Positions 13,642-15,381 of a stretch of 15,381 nt of DNA are shown here, one piece after another; position 1 is the stretch's first letter; every line of letters starts with the position of its first letter. Origin of the DNA: Nitrospira sp. UBA2083. Its GTDB lineage: Bacteria; Nitrospirota; Nitrospiria; Nitrospirales; Nitrospiraceae. The notes below the pieces were generated by a model. It was not told where the DNA came from, did no database searches, and saw only the letters and a list, made by a program, of their open reading frames with translations. Where the stretch lies: positions 38,006 through 53,386 of the forward strand of contig DCZN01000017.1 of the NCBI GenBank assembly GCA_002331625.1. The letters are read 5' to 3'. Both the position numbers and the translations under genes were made by a program.

Positions 13642-14898
13642 CTATTTGATGGCGGCGAAAAGTTCCTTGATCTGCGGGGTCTTCAGTTTCTTGAGAGCTT
13701 TGGCTTCAATTTGACGGATACGTTCGCGAGTCACAGCCATGCTTTGACCGACTTGCTCCAACGTGCTGGCTTCATCATAGCCGATCCCGAACCGGAGCCG
13801 GATGACGGCTTGTTCGCGAGGTGTCAGGGTGCTCAAGATACGGTCCAATTGTTCAGTGAGTTCAGTCCGATGAACATGAGCGTCTGGCGGAACTGCCTGC
13901 TGGTCTGGAATCATGTCCCCAAATTGGGTGTCGCCATCCCCGATGGGCGTTTCCAGGGCCATCGGTTCTTGAAAGGCCTGCACCGTCTCCCGGAGCCGAT
14001 CCGGTCTCATGCGCAGCACATGCGCGATCTCTTCCAAACGCGCGGGTCGTCCAAATTGTTGCCCGAGTCTCCGCATCACGCGGAGAATTCGGTGCGACGC
14101 TTCGGTTTGATGGACGGGAATGCGAATTGTTCTTGATTGATCGGCGATAGCCCGCGTGATGCCTTGTCGAATCCACCAGGTGGCGTAAGTGCTGAATTTG
14201 AAACCTTTTCGATACTGATACCGTTCGGCAGCTTTCATGAGGCCGATGTTGCCCTCTTGTACGAGATCCAGCAAGCTGAGTCCGCGACCCGTGTAGTGCT
14301 TGGCGACATCCACGACCAGCCGAAGATTGCATCGTACGAGCTCGTCCTTGCCTTGCTCCAAAATAACCCGCGCAGCGCGGATCTCGTCGAGCAACGTCAT
14401 CAGTTGCTTTGTGGTTGTCGGCGAAAACTTAGTGCTCTGATCAGACGGATGAAGCGTGAGAGCGAGTGCCTGTTCGGCATTGTCCAGCGCAGTAGCCGAA
14501 AGCCCGCTCAATCGTCTGACCATGAGGAGAACCTTCACACTGTCAGTAAGAACAGTTGTTCGCTTGGACTTGCACAAGATTCGTATGGCTTGACGTAGAG
14601 CCGTCCGAATCCGTCTGGTCCCATGGTCCACTCGCTTGGCAATCGCGGTCTCTTCTTCTCGAGTCAACAGTCCACGGTTGCCGAATGAACGGAAGTATAG
14701 GGCTTCCAAAAGAAACGGGCTTGCACCGCGACTCGTGCGCAGGGCTGGCTGGGGTTTCTCTTCAGACCCGGATTCCTCTGTTTCTCGCCGGCTGATCATT
14801 CCCAGCATACCGCTCGCCTTGGCGTCGTCAGCGTCGACATCGGGGGCAAACGTCTTCTGTGTCTCTATCTCGTCAGCGACTCGCAATTCTTCTTTCAT
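13642..14898 (-). CDS. Sigma-70 family RNA polymerase sigma factor (group 1/2), no region 1.1
   Basis: Directs RNA polymerase to promoters. The 418-aa protein has an acidic leader (1-58) without a recognisable region 1.1, region 1.2 at about 60-94 (SPFLLEALYFR, LTREEE), a spacer of about 90 residues, region 2 at about 185-258 (LVRCNLRLVVDVA, DLVQEGNIGLMKAAERY, FSTYATWWIRQGITRAI), region 3 at about 264-340 (ETPIGDGD) and region 4 at about 346-412 (VTRERIRQIEAKALKKL). The -10 recognition residues of E. coli sigma-70 (Gln, Thr in WWIRQGIT) and the -35 helix residues (VTRERIRQ) are conserved, so it should read ordinary promoters. It may be a stress-type group 2 factor or the housekeeping one of this organism; the short length without region 1.1 favours RpoS-like group 2. 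AGGAAGGG lies 7 bases before the ATG. Confidence 0.92.
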   Translation of the reverse strand: MKEELRVADEIETQKTFAPDVDADDAKASGMLGMISRRETEESGSEEKPQPALRTSRGASPFLLEALYFRSFGNRGLLTREEETAIAKRVDHGTRRIRTALRQAIRILCKSKRTTVLTDSVKVLLMVRRLSGLSATALDNAEQALALTLHPSDQSTKFSPTTTKQLMTLLDEIRAARVILEQGKDELVRCNLRLVVDVAKHYTGRGLSLLDLVQEGNIGLMKAAERYQYRKGFKFSTYATWWIRQGITRAIADQSRTIRIPVHQTEASHRILRVMRRLGQQFGRPARLEEIAHVLRMRPDRLRETVQAFQEPMALETPIGDGDTQFGDMIPDQQAVPPDAHVHRTELTEQLDRILSTLTPREQAVIRLRFGIGYDEASTLEQVGQSMAVTRERIRQIEAKALKKLKTPQIKELFAAIK

Positions 14899-15165
14899 GG
14901 CGCCACCCTTCCTAAGAGGTTAAACATCCTCTTCTCTTTCACTCGTTGGAGCTCGGTTCAGCCGAAAAGATTCATCCAGATCAGGCCGTATGCAGTGGTT
15001 CAAAGAAGCAAAAGAGATGCTGGCTGGAAGATGAGAAATGAAGAAGGAGATCAGCTCGATAAATCGAGAAGATTAACGTGGCTTAATGAGAACAATTGAA
15101 GGGCACTGTCGCATGAATGCGGCATCTATGTGGAATTCGCATCAGCTCTTGACCGAAACGCCACA
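14899..15165. other. Intergenic region before the sigma gene
   Basis: These 267 bases separate two - strand genes, the SPFH protein and the sigma factor. I find no convincing gene and no clear promoter boxes. It holds CTCGAT (15055-15060) and ATCGAG (15063-15068), a 6-pair inverted repeat with two bases between, and a small CGCATGAATGCG hairpin (15112-15123). The sigma promoter must lie here unless it is transcribed from the upstream gene. Confidence 0.5.
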
Positions 15166-15381
15166 CTATTTCGATAAGAGACCCTTAATGAAAGGAGCAA
15201 GCGTATCGATGGGAATCGGAAAGATTGTCGTGGAATTCTTTTCGGCGGCGATTTCTACCAGCGTTTGGAGATACCGGAGTTGAAGGGCGGCCGGGTTTTG
15301 GCTGATCACGTTGGCGGCCTCTGCGAGCTTCTGTGCGGCCTGAAACTCTCCTTCCGCATGGATGATTTTGGCACGACGTTC
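15166..15381 (-). CDS. C-terminal end of a stomatin/slipin-type SPFH protein (partial)
   Basis: On the - strand the frame is open from the window edge to a TAG at 15166-15168 and gives 71 residues. It begins [20 protein letters not shown], continues with [20 protein letters not shown] and ends [19 protein letters not shown] plus a short tail. The A(E/K)IIx[14 protein letters not shown] and STTIFPxPID pattern is the typical end of slipins/stomatins, membrane-bound scaffold proteins of the SPFH (band 7) family, often paired with an NfeD partner. The N-terminal membrane hairpin and SPFH domain lie outside the window. The intact frame to the last base makes it a real gene cut by the boundary. It lies 267 bases upstream of the sigma gene. 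Confidence 0.9.
   Translation of the reverse strand, partial: ERRAKIIHAEGEFQAAQKLAEAANVISQNPAALQLRYLQTLVEIAAEKNSTTIFPIPIDTLAPFIKGLLSK

Overview
The window looks like a chromosomal, moderately GC-rich housekeeping segment of a Gram-negative-type bacterium. The gene complement and protein style best fit the Nitrospirota, probably Nitrospira. That is an inference from familiarity (small zinc-ribbon proteins, a stand-alone repeated PCP_red-domain protein, a class II-like EPSP synthase), not a database match. I see no rRNA, tRNA, CRISPR array, insertion sequence, integrase, toxin-antitoxin pair or phage gene.

Left block (1-6820, + strand): a tight run of the tail of an unidentified gene, aroA (EPSP synthase), cmk (CMP kinase), plsC (acyltransferase), rpsA (ribosomal protein S1), sppA (signal peptide peptidase), an IHF-beta/HU-type nucleoid protein, and a four-repeat PCP_red-domain protein. 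It keeps the aroA-cmk-rpsA-ihfB order known from enterobacteria, with plsC and sppA inserted and the repeat protein added at the end. Two junctions are 4-nt overlaps (ATGA, GTGA), which suggests translational coupling.

Middle block (6821-10325): a divergent pair separated by two recognisable sigma-70-type promoters. One is an unrecognised 106-aa protein on the - strand; the other is an FG-GAP/VCBS seven-bladed-propeller lipoprotein on the + strand. Next comes a TTGACA-N17-TAGAGT promoter driving a small two-helix membrane protein, a 62-aa zinc-ribbon protein and a secreted D,D-carboxypeptidase (DacA type). The 282 bases after it hold no convincing gene.

Right block (10326-15381, - strand): a small secreted protein of unknown function, a 97-aa unknown protein, glutamate dehydrogenase, lipB (octanoyltransferase), a region 1.1-less sigma-70 factor with a very strong terminator hairpin downstream, and, cut by the window edge, the C-terminus of a stomatin/slipin-type SPFH protein that reads in frame to the last base.

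Most genes serve core functions: aromatic amino acid synthesis, nucleotide and phospholipid synthesis, translation, nucleoid structure, envelope quality control, peptidoglycan trimming, nitrogen assimilation, lipoylation and transcription. The least explained parts are the cysteine-free PCP_red repeat protein at the end of the rpsA/IHF cluster, the promoter-backed 106-aa orphan, and the membrane protein/zinc-ribbon/DacA set. I do not see a clear new multi-gene system; these are the best places to look.
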